Shown one piece after another: positions 17,201-24,810 of a DNA stretch of 25,398 nucleotides (position 1 is its first letter; every line of letters starts with the position of its first letter). The notes under the pieces are model-generated. The model saw only the letters and a program-made list of their open reading frames with translations, was not told where the DNA came from and did not search any database. The translations under genes were made by a program, and so were the position numbers. The stretch comes from an uncultured Clostridia bacterium (GTDB lineage: Bacteria > Bacillota > Clostridia > TANB77 > CAG-508). The stretch spans positions 1 through 25,398 of the forward strand of contig CAKPKQ010000016.1 of NCBI GenBank assembly GCA_934167305.1, read 5' to 3'.

Positions 17201-18810
17201 TCTATGATAATGCAACAAGAAAAATAAATGGTGTTGTTTGGGATGACTCAAGAAATGAAACTGTTGGAACAGCTATAATCGGTAACGGAATTAGAGATGA
17301 AAGCAATGGAATTTCAGGCATAAAAGTAGAGTTAGTTGAAAAACTAGCAAATGGTAAAGATTATGTTTGGAAAACAATGACAACAGGTGGAAGTGGAGAT
17401 TATTTATTCCAAGATTATATACCAGGTGACTATATTGTAAGGTTTACATATGGTGGAGAATATAATCCAAAATATAATGGACAAGATTATAAATCAACAA
17501 CATATCAAAAGAATATAACTCAAAAAGATAGAACAAATTTTGAAAATGCTCCACAAGAAATACTTGACTTATTACAAAGTATGGGCCAAAAATTCTATAA
17601 AGGTTATACAGATGTTGAAAATCAAAATGAATCAGGAACATATGGATATAGCATAATTGAATCTGAAAAAGCTTTAGCATCTGATGCAAAAGATATTTGG
17701 TCTAGAAGAGCTGCAGTAAATGATTATAGTAGTAACAGCAACAAAGGAGTAACAAATGGATTAGCACAAACATTAGCAACAGCTAGTATTGCAAACCCAA
17801 ATACTCAAATGGTGGCAGAAACTGGCGTAATCACAGTCGAAGTAGAATATAACAGAATAGTTACAGAAAAAGAAGGAAATGATTATCACATTAAAGATGT
17901 TGACTTAGGATTAACAGAAAGACCAAAAGCACAATTAGAATTAGACAAACATGTTGCAAAAGTAAAAGTTACATTAGCAAATGGAAGTACATTATATGAT
18001 GCAGTTAGTGCTATACCAAACTTATCATGGACAAGTGGCCAGGATTACGATTTAATAAAGGATGGTAAATATCGTGACAATAGTGAATATAAATATACTG
18101 TTGGACAAAGTGAGGTTGATAGATTAGTTGGTTCAATATATAATGGAGGCAAAAATGGACTAATTCAAGCAATCGTTGATTCTGAGTTAATGCATGGAGC
18201 AACAATTAGAATTGAGTATACTGTAACAGTAAAAAATGCTGGTGAAACAGATTACACAGGTAAGAAATTTTACTATTTAGGATCTCAAGATGGAGCTGTT
18301 GTAACAACATCAGCAGACAAAGTAGTAGACTATATAAGCAATAACATGCAATTTAGAACAGATGACAATTCTAGCGGAACATGGAGTATTATACCTAAAG
18401 AGAGCTTAGTTATAGACAATGCTATAAAGAATGGAATTAATAATATTACAATTGTTGAATCATCAGGTAAAGAATTAAGTAAAAAATTATTACCAAAAGA
18501 AACAACAAGTGCAACATTAATATTAACACAAACTATTACAGCTCAAAATACAACAGATGATATGACATATGATAATATTGCAGAAATTACACAATATTCT
18601 AATACAGTAGGTAGAAGAATGGCTTACTCAGTTGTAGGTAACCAAGACCCAGCAACTACACCAACTGAAGTTGATTCAGCTGGAGCAGAAAAGGTAATTA
18701 TATTACCACCATTTGGACATACTTACATGTACATAGGAATAACAATTGCAGCACTTGCAATAATCGTAATTGGTATAATTATAATTAAGAAAAAGGTTCT
18801 TAAAAAGTAA
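14233..18810 (+). CDS. Giant secreted surface protein with SdrD B-like domains and a possible thioester domain
   Basis: 1525 aa with a signal peptide (about 1-33). The N-terminal part resembles thioester adhesin domains: FEIYCIQP puts a Cys at 81 and EKQKALWNL puts a Gln at 170, close to the YC and TQxAIW motifs of that family. Residues 403-434 hold a separate cluster (H403, C405, C427, C430, C434). Two SdrD B-like (Cna-B-like) domains start at about 468 (LAGYVWVDG) and 997 (INGVVWDDS). Two DUF11-like regions lie at about 800-965, with IDSVPGN at 958-964, and about 1234-1490. It ends with LPPFG (1491-1495), a membrane helix (about 1498-1518) and KKKVLKK. The start is set by AAAGGAGG 14216-14223. 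Probable function: surface attachment to host or other cells, by inference. The family is abundant in gut Clostridia as I recall, with no proven role. Confidence 0.85.
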   Translation: MKNKYLKICFIVLMTSLITIGLFYFMKNNVQAEGKEGTVTEKEIASKDSPVKDTDTGTWEALPEDQNSFTNPTLDGFEIYCIQPNSSLLWNYDIRYDERYNGRYSAKEYEAHVPGEGIKPYISAHYHASKIGNGYQTLPVYEVESKGKLSPAAAYIMSADPMGEWTEEKQKALWNLRKNGLDDGLVIGDGISKYDGPSIYDENAAKYAEYYEKIMQNRDAGKPALDPKNNTDTNDVYMKVDTGSGTYTVGPANVSYTKASYDGITFGGITEIYVIGYNKDGEIAPGKEKIPIKSFSTPGGEEKTPRYFTPTLDSNGDGTGEDTGLYIDKGEQIYPEPDEDFDITFEDPNKDLDPTDKDYDKKYVTKIKVKITFQYMLAEGEYAKLKGTKYTVQYTDSDGVADHECPARDEYGNPIYDANGDFLMVPCGPCQTTCYLAGLPQQYQISVKAGRKLYEAELEFEWDKGLSMQLAGYVWVDGSLNNKESTPYNGVSGDANDVALPNIKVILYTASGDKVAEKTTDSEGTYIFSGLNSMAKYFVAFEYNGQLYVPTTYKKPEYNSDEWFKTSKATEKDSERTALNDKFATINAYPQNYSGGKVYSMKQLVEAGVIDSFFEVQDGIITEIDQLKQATSSPDSEQQSFINDCQIKAYTKAREIEDIGSYDLYPVYDKFIINSNGDFATGSEARKASLTQGDYTTGGKTFNALYPGQFFIDLGLVRRRTNDLALRKDVYRAVTKINGKTEMYKYSGRPDDDADFWDISVRLKDSDYYGDAKSENSIYNREIFESDYNYQPTADHPGAALQIYVTYKITLRNQSQSILNTINDVADYFDKEYDYKENLSWVTYDDNGFDDNSYFKAMHAEDIKQIKNAKNVDSTVEGNVVHVHGLKDKKLATGEKAYIYLTFEVKKEGNKLILDNSPEEAKYNVAEIDSHTSFYSDNTSLPNGVTKGSGDHAGLIDIDSVPGNVDKANLTDQTKYEDDTDRAKGLRVKFYDNATRKINGVVWDDSRNETVGTAIIGNGIRDESNGISGIKVELVEKLANGKDYVWKTMTTGGSGDYLFQDYIPGDYIVRFTYGGEYNPKYNGQDYKSTTYQKNITQKDRTNFENAPQEILDLLQSMGQKFYKGYTDVENQNESGTYGYSIIESEKALASDAKDIWSRRAAVNDYSSNSNKGVTNGLAQTLATASIANPNTQMVAETGVITVEVEYNRIVTEKEGNDYHIKDVDLGLTERPKAQLELDKHVAKVKVTLANGSTLYDAVSAIPNLSWTSGQDYDLIKDGKYRDNSEYKYTVGQSEVDRLVGSIYNGGKNGLIQAIVDSELMHGATIRIEYTVTVKNAGETDYTGKKFYYLGSQDGAVVTTSADKVVDYISNNMQFRTDDNSSGTWSIIPKESLVIDNAIKNGINNITIVESSGKELSKKLLPKETTSATLILTQTITAQNTTDDMTYDNIAEITQYSNTVGRRMAYSVVGNQDPATTPTEVDSAGAEKVIILPPFGHTYMYIGITIAALAIIVIGIIIIKKKVLKK

Positions 18811-18834
18811 TTTATAGCTAACAGCTAAAACAAT

Positions 18835-18873
18835 AAAATGAAAGTAGATACAAAAAATCTACTTTCATTTTTT
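18835..18873 (+). terminator. Rho-independent terminator of the surface-protein operon
   Basis: A perfect 12-bp stem (18838-18849 with 18857-18868), extendable by three A-T pairs, a 7-nt A-rich loop and a T-run to 18873. It starts 25 nt after the stop codon and cleanly separates the surface genes from spoIIE. Confidence 0.92.
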
Positions 18874-18899
18874 GTACTTTATATTTTGTGTTTAACATA

Positions 18900-18928
18900 T
18901 TGAAAAACCAGTAAAAATAATGTAAAAT
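18900..18928 (+). promoter_or_regulatory. Candidate promoter for spoIIE
   Basis: TTGAAA (18900-18905), 17 bp, TAAAAT (18923-18928), which would give a leader of about 140 nt. A second -10-like TAAAAT lies at 19039-19044, closer to the gene, but with no -35. Between them, 19012-19019 reads as TTTGTCGT on the minus strand, partly matching the Spo0A box TGTCGAA (5 of 7). spoIIE is a Spo0A target in Bacillus, so control by Spo0A is plausible but not shown. The rest of the 18874-19077 gap is A-rich. Confidence 0.45.
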
Positions 18929-19077
18929 ATAAAACATAAAAAAGAAAAATATAATAAAAACACTAAAGATGGCAAAAAAGATAGAAAACTTTTTTAAATT
19001 TCATACTAAAAACGACAAACATTTTAAACAGCTTGTACTAAAATATATGAAATTAAAAAAGTAGGGGTGATAAAAAG

Positions 19078-21549
19078 GTGTTTAATAATATAGAAGAAAA
19101 TAATACACAAAATAATAATAAAGAATCTGTTAAACAAATATTAACAAATCTTTTTAGTGTGCAAAATATAGTTATTTATATAGTATCATTTATGATTTCA
19201 ATGGTAGGTTTTAATAGTCAAAATCTTATGCTTACTATAAGCCCATTTGCTATAAGCTTTTTAGCTGCAATGCTAAGTAGCCGTATGCCTATTGGAATTA
19301 GCTATATACTAACATTATTAGGCACATTTATTTCATTTGGAACAAACAGTTTACTTACATATTTTTTAACAACTTTGGTATTTTTTGTTTTAGTGTTAAT
19401 AAAAAGACCATCAGAACAAGATGATGTAAATGAACAAGTAAAAATGGGACCACATCTATTTTTGGCAGTTTTATTAGTCCAAGTAGTTCCAATGTTTTTT
19501 ACAAATTTTTATGTTTATGATTTACTAACAAGTATAATGCTTAGTATATCAAGTTATGTATTTTATAAAATATTTACAAATTCAATACCTATGATAAAAC
19601 AAATAGGTGTAAAAAAAGCATTTTCAATAGAAGAGGTTATTGGAACAAGCTTAATGTTAGCAATCACTTTTTGTGCTTTTAAAGGCTTAAAAATATTTGG
19701 GTATAGTGTACAAAATATTTTAAGTATTTTATTAGTTCTAATACTCGGCTGGAAAAATGGAATGCTAGTTGGTGCAACAAGCGGAATAACTATAGGAACT
19801 GTACTTGGAATAATATCAGAAAATGAGCCAATAATGGTGGCATCTTATGCTATATCCGGCTTAGTGGCAGGCGTGTTTTATAAATTAGGTAAAATTGGGG
19901 TTGTAATAGGTTTTATAATAGGAAATATAACATTAACTTATGTAGCCAATGGAAATACATCATCAATTATATTAATACAAGAAATTTTGATAGCTTCATT
20001 AGGTTTGCTTGCAGTTCCAAAAAGATTCAAAATTGATATAGAAGATTTATATGGCAAAGATAAATTATTACCAGAAACAACAACAAGAGCATTAACTGGA
20101 AACCAAGAAACTATAACTAAATTAAATAGTATGTCAGAAACAATAGCAGATTTAGCAAAAAGCTATGAAGAAGCTGCTAGCGCTGTATTAGAAGAAAAAG
20201 ATGTTAAAGAACAAGAGTTATCAAATGAGCAAATATTTAAAGAAGAACTAGATGTTAATATATCTGAAATGGAAAATAATTTGCTATATGATGACATATC
20301 TCAAAATAATTGCGCAATTGTGGATGAGATTTTTAAACATTTATTATTAAATGACATAATTACAGAAAAAGAACTTGTAAATATTTTTGAAAAACACAAT
20401 TTATATATAGTTGGTTTCAACAAAAGTGGAACACAAACTGAAAATGATGTTTCTGAAATGATAAAAGCAATAAATTCTGCATATAGAGTAAGTAGAATGA
20501 ACTTTATATGGAAAATGAAAATGCAAGAAAACAAAAAGAATGTGTCTTCACAACTAGAAGGGGTTTCAGAAGCTATATCAAAAATGGCAGAAGAAATAAA
20601 ACAAGAAGAACAATTACCTTTTGAAAATCAACAAAAAGAAATATTAAATTTATTAAAACAAAAAGGAATTGAAGTAAATAATATAAAAATAAAGCAAAAT
20701 AATTCAGGTAGATATTTTGTAGAGGCATTTGTTCCACTATGTGATGATATTGAAGGAAAAAAGTGTAATATTAAAAAAATATCTAAAATTTTAGAAAAAG
20801 TATTACAAACTAAATTTGTAATTCAATCACAAAATTGTGGTTTAAGAGAAGAAATGAACAGTTGTGTATTTACATATTATTCAGAGGATAATTTTAAATT
20901 ACAAGTAGGTGTTGCTACAGCAACAAAAGAAGGCTCAAAAGTTTCAGGAGACAGTCATATAGAAACAAAACTAGATGATGGAAAATATTTATTAGCAATT
21001 AGTGATGGAATGGGATCTGGTGAAGAAGCAAATCAAAGTAGTAAAATTGCAATTAATATGCTAGCAAAATTATTGAAAGCAGGATTTGATAAAGAGACAT
21101 CTTTAAAATTAATTAATTCAAGTTTAATTGCAAATACAAAAGAAGACATGTATACAACATTTGATTTGCAAATATTAGATTTATTTGCTGGAAATATGGA
21201 GTTTATAAAAAATGGGGCTTGTCCAACCTTTGTTAAAAGAAACAAAGAGGTACAATTATTAAAATCACATACACTTCCAACAGGAATCATAGAAAAAAAT
21301 GATTTAGTGGTATATGACTATGATTTGGAAGATGGAGACATTTTAGTAATGTGCAGTGATGGAATTATTGACTCAAATGTTGAGTACATAAATAAAGAAT
21401 TATGGGTAAAATATTTGCTAGAAGATATAAATTCAGATGATGCACAACAAATTGCAAATATGATATTAAATGAAGCAATTGATAATGAATTTGGAATAAA
21501 AAAAGACGATATGACAGTTATAGTTGCTAAAATTAATAAAAAGTGTTAA
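19078..21549 (+). CDS. spoIIE: Stage II sporulation protein E (SpoIIE), PP2C-type phosphatase
   Basis: An 823-aa membrane phosphatase that in Bacillus dephosphorylates SpoIIAA at the polar septum and so activates sigma-F in the forespore. Residues about 25-330 hold around ten hydrophobic helices, about 340-590 a cytoplasmic linker region, and about 600-823 the PP2C domain. Metal-binding acidic motifs are present: SDGMGSGE with D643 and CSDGIIDSN with D761. Length matches the Bacillus protein (about 827 aa). It starts with GTG at 19078, supported by an AGGGGTGAT RBS. It stands as a single gene: own upstream region and its own terminator at 21575-21620. The spoIIA operon and sigma-F are not in this window. 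Confidence 0.95.
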   Translation: MFNNIEENNTQNNNKESVKQILTNLFSVQNIVIYIVSFMISMVGFNSQNLMLTISPFAISFLAAMLSSRMPIGISYILTLLGTFISFGTNSLLTYFLTTLVFFVLVLIKRPSEQDDVNEQVKMGPHLFLAVLLVQVVPMFFTNFYVYDLLTSIMLSISSYVFYKIFTNSIPMIKQIGVKKAFSIEEVIGTSLMLAITFCAFKGLKIFGYSVQNILSILLVLILGWKNGMLVGATSGITIGTVLGIISENEPIMVASYAISGLVAGVFYKLGKIGVVIGFIIGNITLTYVANGNTSSIILIQEILIASLGLLAVPKRFKIDIEDLYGKDKLLPETTTRALTGNQETITKLNSMSETIADLAKSYEEAASAVLEEKDVKEQELSNEQIFKEELDVNISEMENNLLYDDISQNNCAIVDEIFKHLLLNDIITEKELVNIFEKHNLYIVGFNKSGTQTENDVSEMIKAINSAYRVSRMNFIWKMKMQENKKNVSSQLEGVSEAISKMAEEIKQEEQLPFENQQKEILNLLKQKGIEVNNIKIKQNNSGRYFVEAFVPLCDDIEGKKCNIKKISKILEKVLQTKFVIQSQNCGLREEMNSCVFTYYSEDNFKLQVGVATATKEGSKVSGDSHIETKLDDGKYLLAISDGMGSGEEANQSSKIAINMLAKLLKAGFDKETSLKLINSSLIANTKEDMYTTFDLQILDLFAGNMEFIKNGACPTFVKRNKEVQLLKSHTLPTGIIEKNDLVVYDYDLEDGDILVMCSDGIIDSNVEYINKELWVKYLLEDINSDDAQQIANMILNEAIDNEFGIKKDDMTVIVAKINKKC

Positions 21550-21554
21550 AAATA

Positions 21555-21584
21555 TTGTAATTTTATGTATAAATATGATATAGT
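21555..21584 (+). promoter_or_regulatory. Candidate promoter overlapping the spoIIE terminator
   Basis: TTGTAA (21555-21560), 18 bp, TATAGT (21579-21584). The -10 lies inside the 5' arm of the spoIIE terminator. Transcripts from it would start near 21591, in the terminator loop, and would lack the 5' arm, so they could read on into the WG-repeat operon. Confidence 0.5.
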
Positions 21585-21620
21585 ATAGCTATAAAATTGG
21601 CTATATTATATCATTTTTTT
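21575..21620 (+). terminator. Rho-independent terminator after spoIIE
   Basis: A stem of about 15 bp (21575-21589 with 21600-21614, one G-U pair), 10-nt loop and T-run to 21620. A competing hairpin is possible: GGCTATA (21599-21605) with TATAGCC (21624-21630), which shares the 3' arm. Confidence 0.75.
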
Positions 21621-21650
21621 AGCTATAGCCTTAAGGAGGACGTGGAAAAT

Positions 21651-23177
21651 ATGTCAAATAGAGGAAAAAGATATACTTCACAAAAACCAAAGCTAAACAT
21701 AAAAAAAGTAATTGCTGTGCTTTTTGTTTTTGCAGTTATTATAATGGCAATTACAGGGGTAGTTAAATTAATTAAAGGAGATACAAAAGCAGAAGAAAAA
21801 ACTGTTCCAAATCGCTATTTTGCAGTATATACAAATACAAAGTGGGGAGTTATAAACTCAAAAGGCGAAACAGTTATAAAACCAGAATATACTGAAGCAA
21901 TTATCATTCCAGATAATAGCAAAGATTTATTTATATGTACTTATGATGTTGATTATACAAATAATACATATAAAACTAAAGTTATAAATTCTAAAAATGA
22001 AGAAGTTATACAAGGCTATGATTCAGTTACTGCTTTAGAAAACTTTGATAACGAAAACAATATGTGGTATGAAAATGATGTATTATTAGCATCAAAAGAC
22101 GGCAAATATGGATTAGTAGATTTTAAAGGCAAAGAGTTATTAAAATGTGAATATGATGAAATTACAACTTTAAAAGGTGTTAAAAGTAGTTTAGTAACTA
22201 AAAAAGATAATAAACTTGGCTTAGTAGACAATATTGGGGCAACTATTTTAGAAAACGAATATACTAAAATTGTGCCAGTTTCAGATAAATATGAAAATGG
22301 CTATATAGTAACAGATAACAATAAAAAAGTTGGAGTTATAAATAGAGACAAATCTACTGTAATTGAAATTAAATATCAAGATGTAAAACCACTATATGCA
22401 AATGGAAATTATGTTGTAAAAGAAAGTGGTAAATGGCAAATTACTAATTCAAATGGTGATGTGTATTTAAAAGATAAATTTGATGATGTGGTTTCTATAA
22501 ATGGTGACAATGTTATTGTAAAAAATAATAACAAATATGGAATTATGACATTAAATGGAGACACAAAAATAAGTGCTAAATATCAAAATATGAGTTATTT
22601 ATTTGACAATGAATATATAGTTGAGTTAGATAACAAATATGGAGTTATAAACATTGATGGAGAAGAATTAATAAAACCAACATATGAATCTTTAGTTTAT
22701 AGGGCAGATGCAGGTTTCTTAGAAGGAACAAAAAGTGGTGAAATTAATTCAGACTTTATAGATAGCAACTTAGAGGTAAAACTTTCAGGAATATTGTCAG
22801 AAATTAATACAACTAATGGCTATATGAGAATTAGAGTTGGTGATGATTACAAATATTACAATTTAAAATTTGAAGAAAAAACCAACAAAGATGTTTTAAC
22901 AACAAATACTTTATTCTTAGCTAAAAAAGACGGAAAATACGGCTTTGTAAATAAACAAGGAATAGTTATTGTTGACTATATTTATGATGATGCAAGAGAA
23001 CAAAATGAATATGGATTTGCTAGTGTTAAAAAGAACGGAATGTGGGGTTGCATAAATTACAAAGGCAAACAAGTAATGGCACCAGCATATCAATTAGAAA
23101 ATAACTCTTTAATTGAATTTATTGGTAAATGGCATATAGGTGAAGATTTAAACCTAAATTATTATACAGATATATAA
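21651..23177 (+). CDS. Membrane-anchored WG-repeat protein
   Basis: 508 aa from ATG 21651. The frame also contains GTG at 21642 and TTG at 21597, but AAGGAGG at 21633-21639 suits only the ATG (11-nt spacing, slightly long). A basic N-terminus precedes one membrane helix (about 19-41); the rest lies outside or inside the cell depending on topology, with outside more likely by the positive-inside rule. At least nine WG repeats follow from about residue 60 (KWGVINSKGE, KYGLVDFKGK, KLGLVDNIGA, KVGVINRDKS, KYGIMTLNGD, KYGVINIDGE, KYGFVNKQGI, MWGCINYKGK and degenerate copies), each followed by a Y/F-D-x-(I/V) strand. WG repeats form beta-propeller-like or solenoid folds thought to bind partners; no function is established. 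The next gene starts 9 nt downstream. Confidence 0.85.
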   Translation: MSNRGKRYTSQKPKLNIKKVIAVLFVFAVIIMAITGVVKLIKGDTKAEEKTVPNRYFAVYTNTKWGVINSKGETVIKPEYTEAIIIPDNSKDLFICTYDVDYTNNTYKTKVINSKNEEVIQGYDSVTALENFDNENNMWYENDVLLASKDGKYGLVDFKGKELLKCEYDEITTLKGVKSSLVTKKDNKLGLVDNIGATILENEYTKIVPVSDKYENGYIVTDNNKKVGVINRDKSTVIEIKYQDVKPLYANGNYVVKESGKWQITNSNGDVYLKDKFDDVVSINGDNVIVKNNNKYGIMTLNGDTKISAKYQNMSYLFDNEYIVELDNKYGVINIDGEELIKPTYESLVYRADAGFLEGTKSGEINSDFIDSNLEVKLSGILSEINTTNGYMRIRVGDDYKYYNLKFEEKTNKDVLTTNTLFLAKKDGKYGFVNKQGIVIVDYIYDDAREQNEYGFASVKKNGMWGCINYKGKQVMAPAYQLENNSLIEFIGKWHIGEDLNLNYYTDI

Positions 23178-23186
23178 GGAGAAAAA

Positions 23187-24416
23187 ATGGAACTAAAGAC
23201 AAAGTATCAATATACATATTTTATATACCCATATTTAATTGAAGAAAAAAATTATCAAGACTACTTATATAAACTGTTAAAAAACAGTCAGTGTAAGTTA
23301 AAGTTGTTTGATAATAAAAAGGATATACAGATTGATTCATATTTTTTACCAGAAGTAAAAAGCAAAATGTTTTGGTCTTTAGACTTAGAACAAGAAGCGT
23401 TAAGAAGCTATGAAACAATGGATCTAAAAATGAAATCAGCAGTTCTTAGTAAAAAATATTGCAATGTTTTTGATTATGTATTAGAGCAAGATATACCTGG
23501 TAAAGTTGATGAAAAAAATGGAATTTTCTTTGATATAAATAAGGTTGAAATAGTGTGTTTTGATTCTGGAATTTGTTTTTTACTTATCAAAACAGTGCTA
23601 GAAAATGATGCAAATTTTTCTGATGTTCTAAATTTTAATTATAAATTTAGAGAAATTGCTTCAAACATAGGGCATAGCAAAGAATATGAAAGTATAAAAA
23701 TACAAACAAATAAATTAGAAAACATGCAAAAGTTTTCTGAATTATTAACTAAATTAACGGGTAAAAATATTACTGCAAAAAAAATAAATATAGATACAGA
23801 CAGATTGATAACATATTCATATACATGTTTAAATCAAGATGCATGGAATGAAAATACTGATCTTTTAAATTTAGAAAAAGAATTTGAAAAATATCGTATG
23901 ATAAAGCCAGCAAATGAACAAATAAATGATATTACTTATCAACATGAAAATGTTTATAAAGAAAAATATGCATATTATGGATTTTCGAATAATGCCACTG
24001 TACTGCTTACTACAGATATAAATATGCAAAATTATACAACAATGTTATACGAATATGAAAATTCGCAATTATATCATTATATTTATTATTTACATCAAAA
24101 AATATATTTAAATAAGCTAAACTATGATATGAAACAAGCTAGAAATTTTGAAAATATTAAATTAAAATTTATAGATTATGCTAAAAAAGATTTTATTTAT
24201 GAAATAACTAATAACACAAAAGGAATTATTTTAGATAAGTATTATAGAAAAGAACAAGCTGTTGATGAACTTTTTGCGAGAATAAAGGTAAAGTATGATT
24301 TATTATACAAAGAATATGAAATAAATAAAACCAATAAACATCATGAATGGATTGCAGTTATTATAGGCATTATAATTGTTATAAACTTGATTAAACTATG
24401 GATCTCATTAAAATAG
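23187..24416 (+). CDS. Tail-anchored protein of unknown function
   Basis: A 409-aa protein that I do not recognise as a named family. It starts MELKTKYQYTYFIYPY with an AAGGAGA RBS 5 nt before the ATG. It has no signal peptide. The body is a mixed alpha/beta domain containing FFDINKVEIVCFDSGICFLLIKT (a hydrophobic strand pair near residues 113-135, not long enough to be a clear membrane pass). The C-terminus holds one membrane helix (about 388-407), so the bulk is probably cytoplasmic. CorA-like transporters also end in hydrophobic helices, but no GMN motif and only one helix is present, so that reading is weak. It is co-transcribed with the WG protein and acpS, with gaps of 9-10 nt. Confidence 0.75.
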   Translation: MELKTKYQYTYFIYPYLIEEKNYQDYLYKLLKNSQCKLKLFDNKKDIQIDSYFLPEVKSKMFWSLDLEQEALRSYETMDLKMKSAVLSKKYCNVFDYVLEQDIPGKVDEKNGIFFDINKVEIVCFDSGICFLLIKTVLENDANFSDVLNFNYKFREIASNIGHSKEYESIKIQTNKLENMQKFSELLTKLTGKNITAKKINIDTDRLITYSYTCLNQDAWNENTDLLNLEKEFEKYRMIKPANEQINDITYQHENVYKEKYAYYGFSNNATVLLTTDINMQNYTTMLYEYENSQLYHYIYYLHQKIYLNKLNYDMKQARNFENIKLKFIDYAKKDFIYEITNNTKGIILDKYYRKEQAVDELFARIKVKYDLLYKEYEINKTNKHHEWIAVIIGIIIVINLIKLWISLK

Positions 24417-24426
24417 AGGAGAAATT

Positions 24427-24801
24427 ATGCAGATAAAAACAGGCGTTGATATAATAGAAGTTGATAGAGTGCAAGAAGCTATTGAAAATCAAGGAGAAAA
24501 ATTTTTAGAGAAAGTATATACAAAAAATGAAATTGAGTATTGCAGTAACAGTGGAAAAATGACATATCAGCATTATGCTGCTAGGTTTGCAGCAAAAGAG
24601 GCAATATTTAAGGCAATTTCAGAGCTTATACCTAAAAATGAAGATGATATTTTAAATAAAATAGAAATTACTAATGAACAAGATGGTAAACCATATGCAA
24701 ATATTGACAGGCTAAATATAGATAATATAGAATCTATGGATTTAAGCTTATCTCATATAAAAAATTATGCAATAGCATCTTTTGTTATATTATTTAAATA
24801 A
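24427..24801 (+). CDS. acpS: Holo-[acyl-carrier-protein] synthase AcpS
   Basis: A 124-aa enzyme that transfers 4'-phosphopantetheine from coenzyme A to acyl carrier protein, making it active for fatty acid synthesis. Magnesium-binding residues fit D8 (GVDIIEVDR) and E58 (RFAAKEAIFKA), and the C-terminal SLSHIKNYAIAS motif is present. Length is normal for the trimeric bacterial AcpS. RBS AGAGGAG precedes ATG 24427. The upstream gene ends 10 nt before it and tatD starts 9 nt after it. Confidence 0.95.
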   Translation: MQIKTGVDIIEVDRVQEAIENQGEKFLEKVYTKNEIEYCSNSGKMTYQHYAARFAAKEAIFKAISELIPKNEDDILNKIEITNEQDGKPYANIDRLNIDNIESMDLSLSHIKNYAIASFVILFK

Positions 24802-24810
24802 GGGGGAAAT

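Noticed and set aside
9232..18810. CRISPR, phage tail or mobile-element origin of the giant-gene region
   Set aside because: No direct repeats with spacers, no integrase or transposase, no flanking repeats, and base and codon use by eye match the neighbours.
21597..21650. TTG start at 21597 for the WG-repeat protein
   Set aside because: It lies inside the terminator region of spoIIE and has no RBS; AAGGAGG at 21633 points to ATG 21651.
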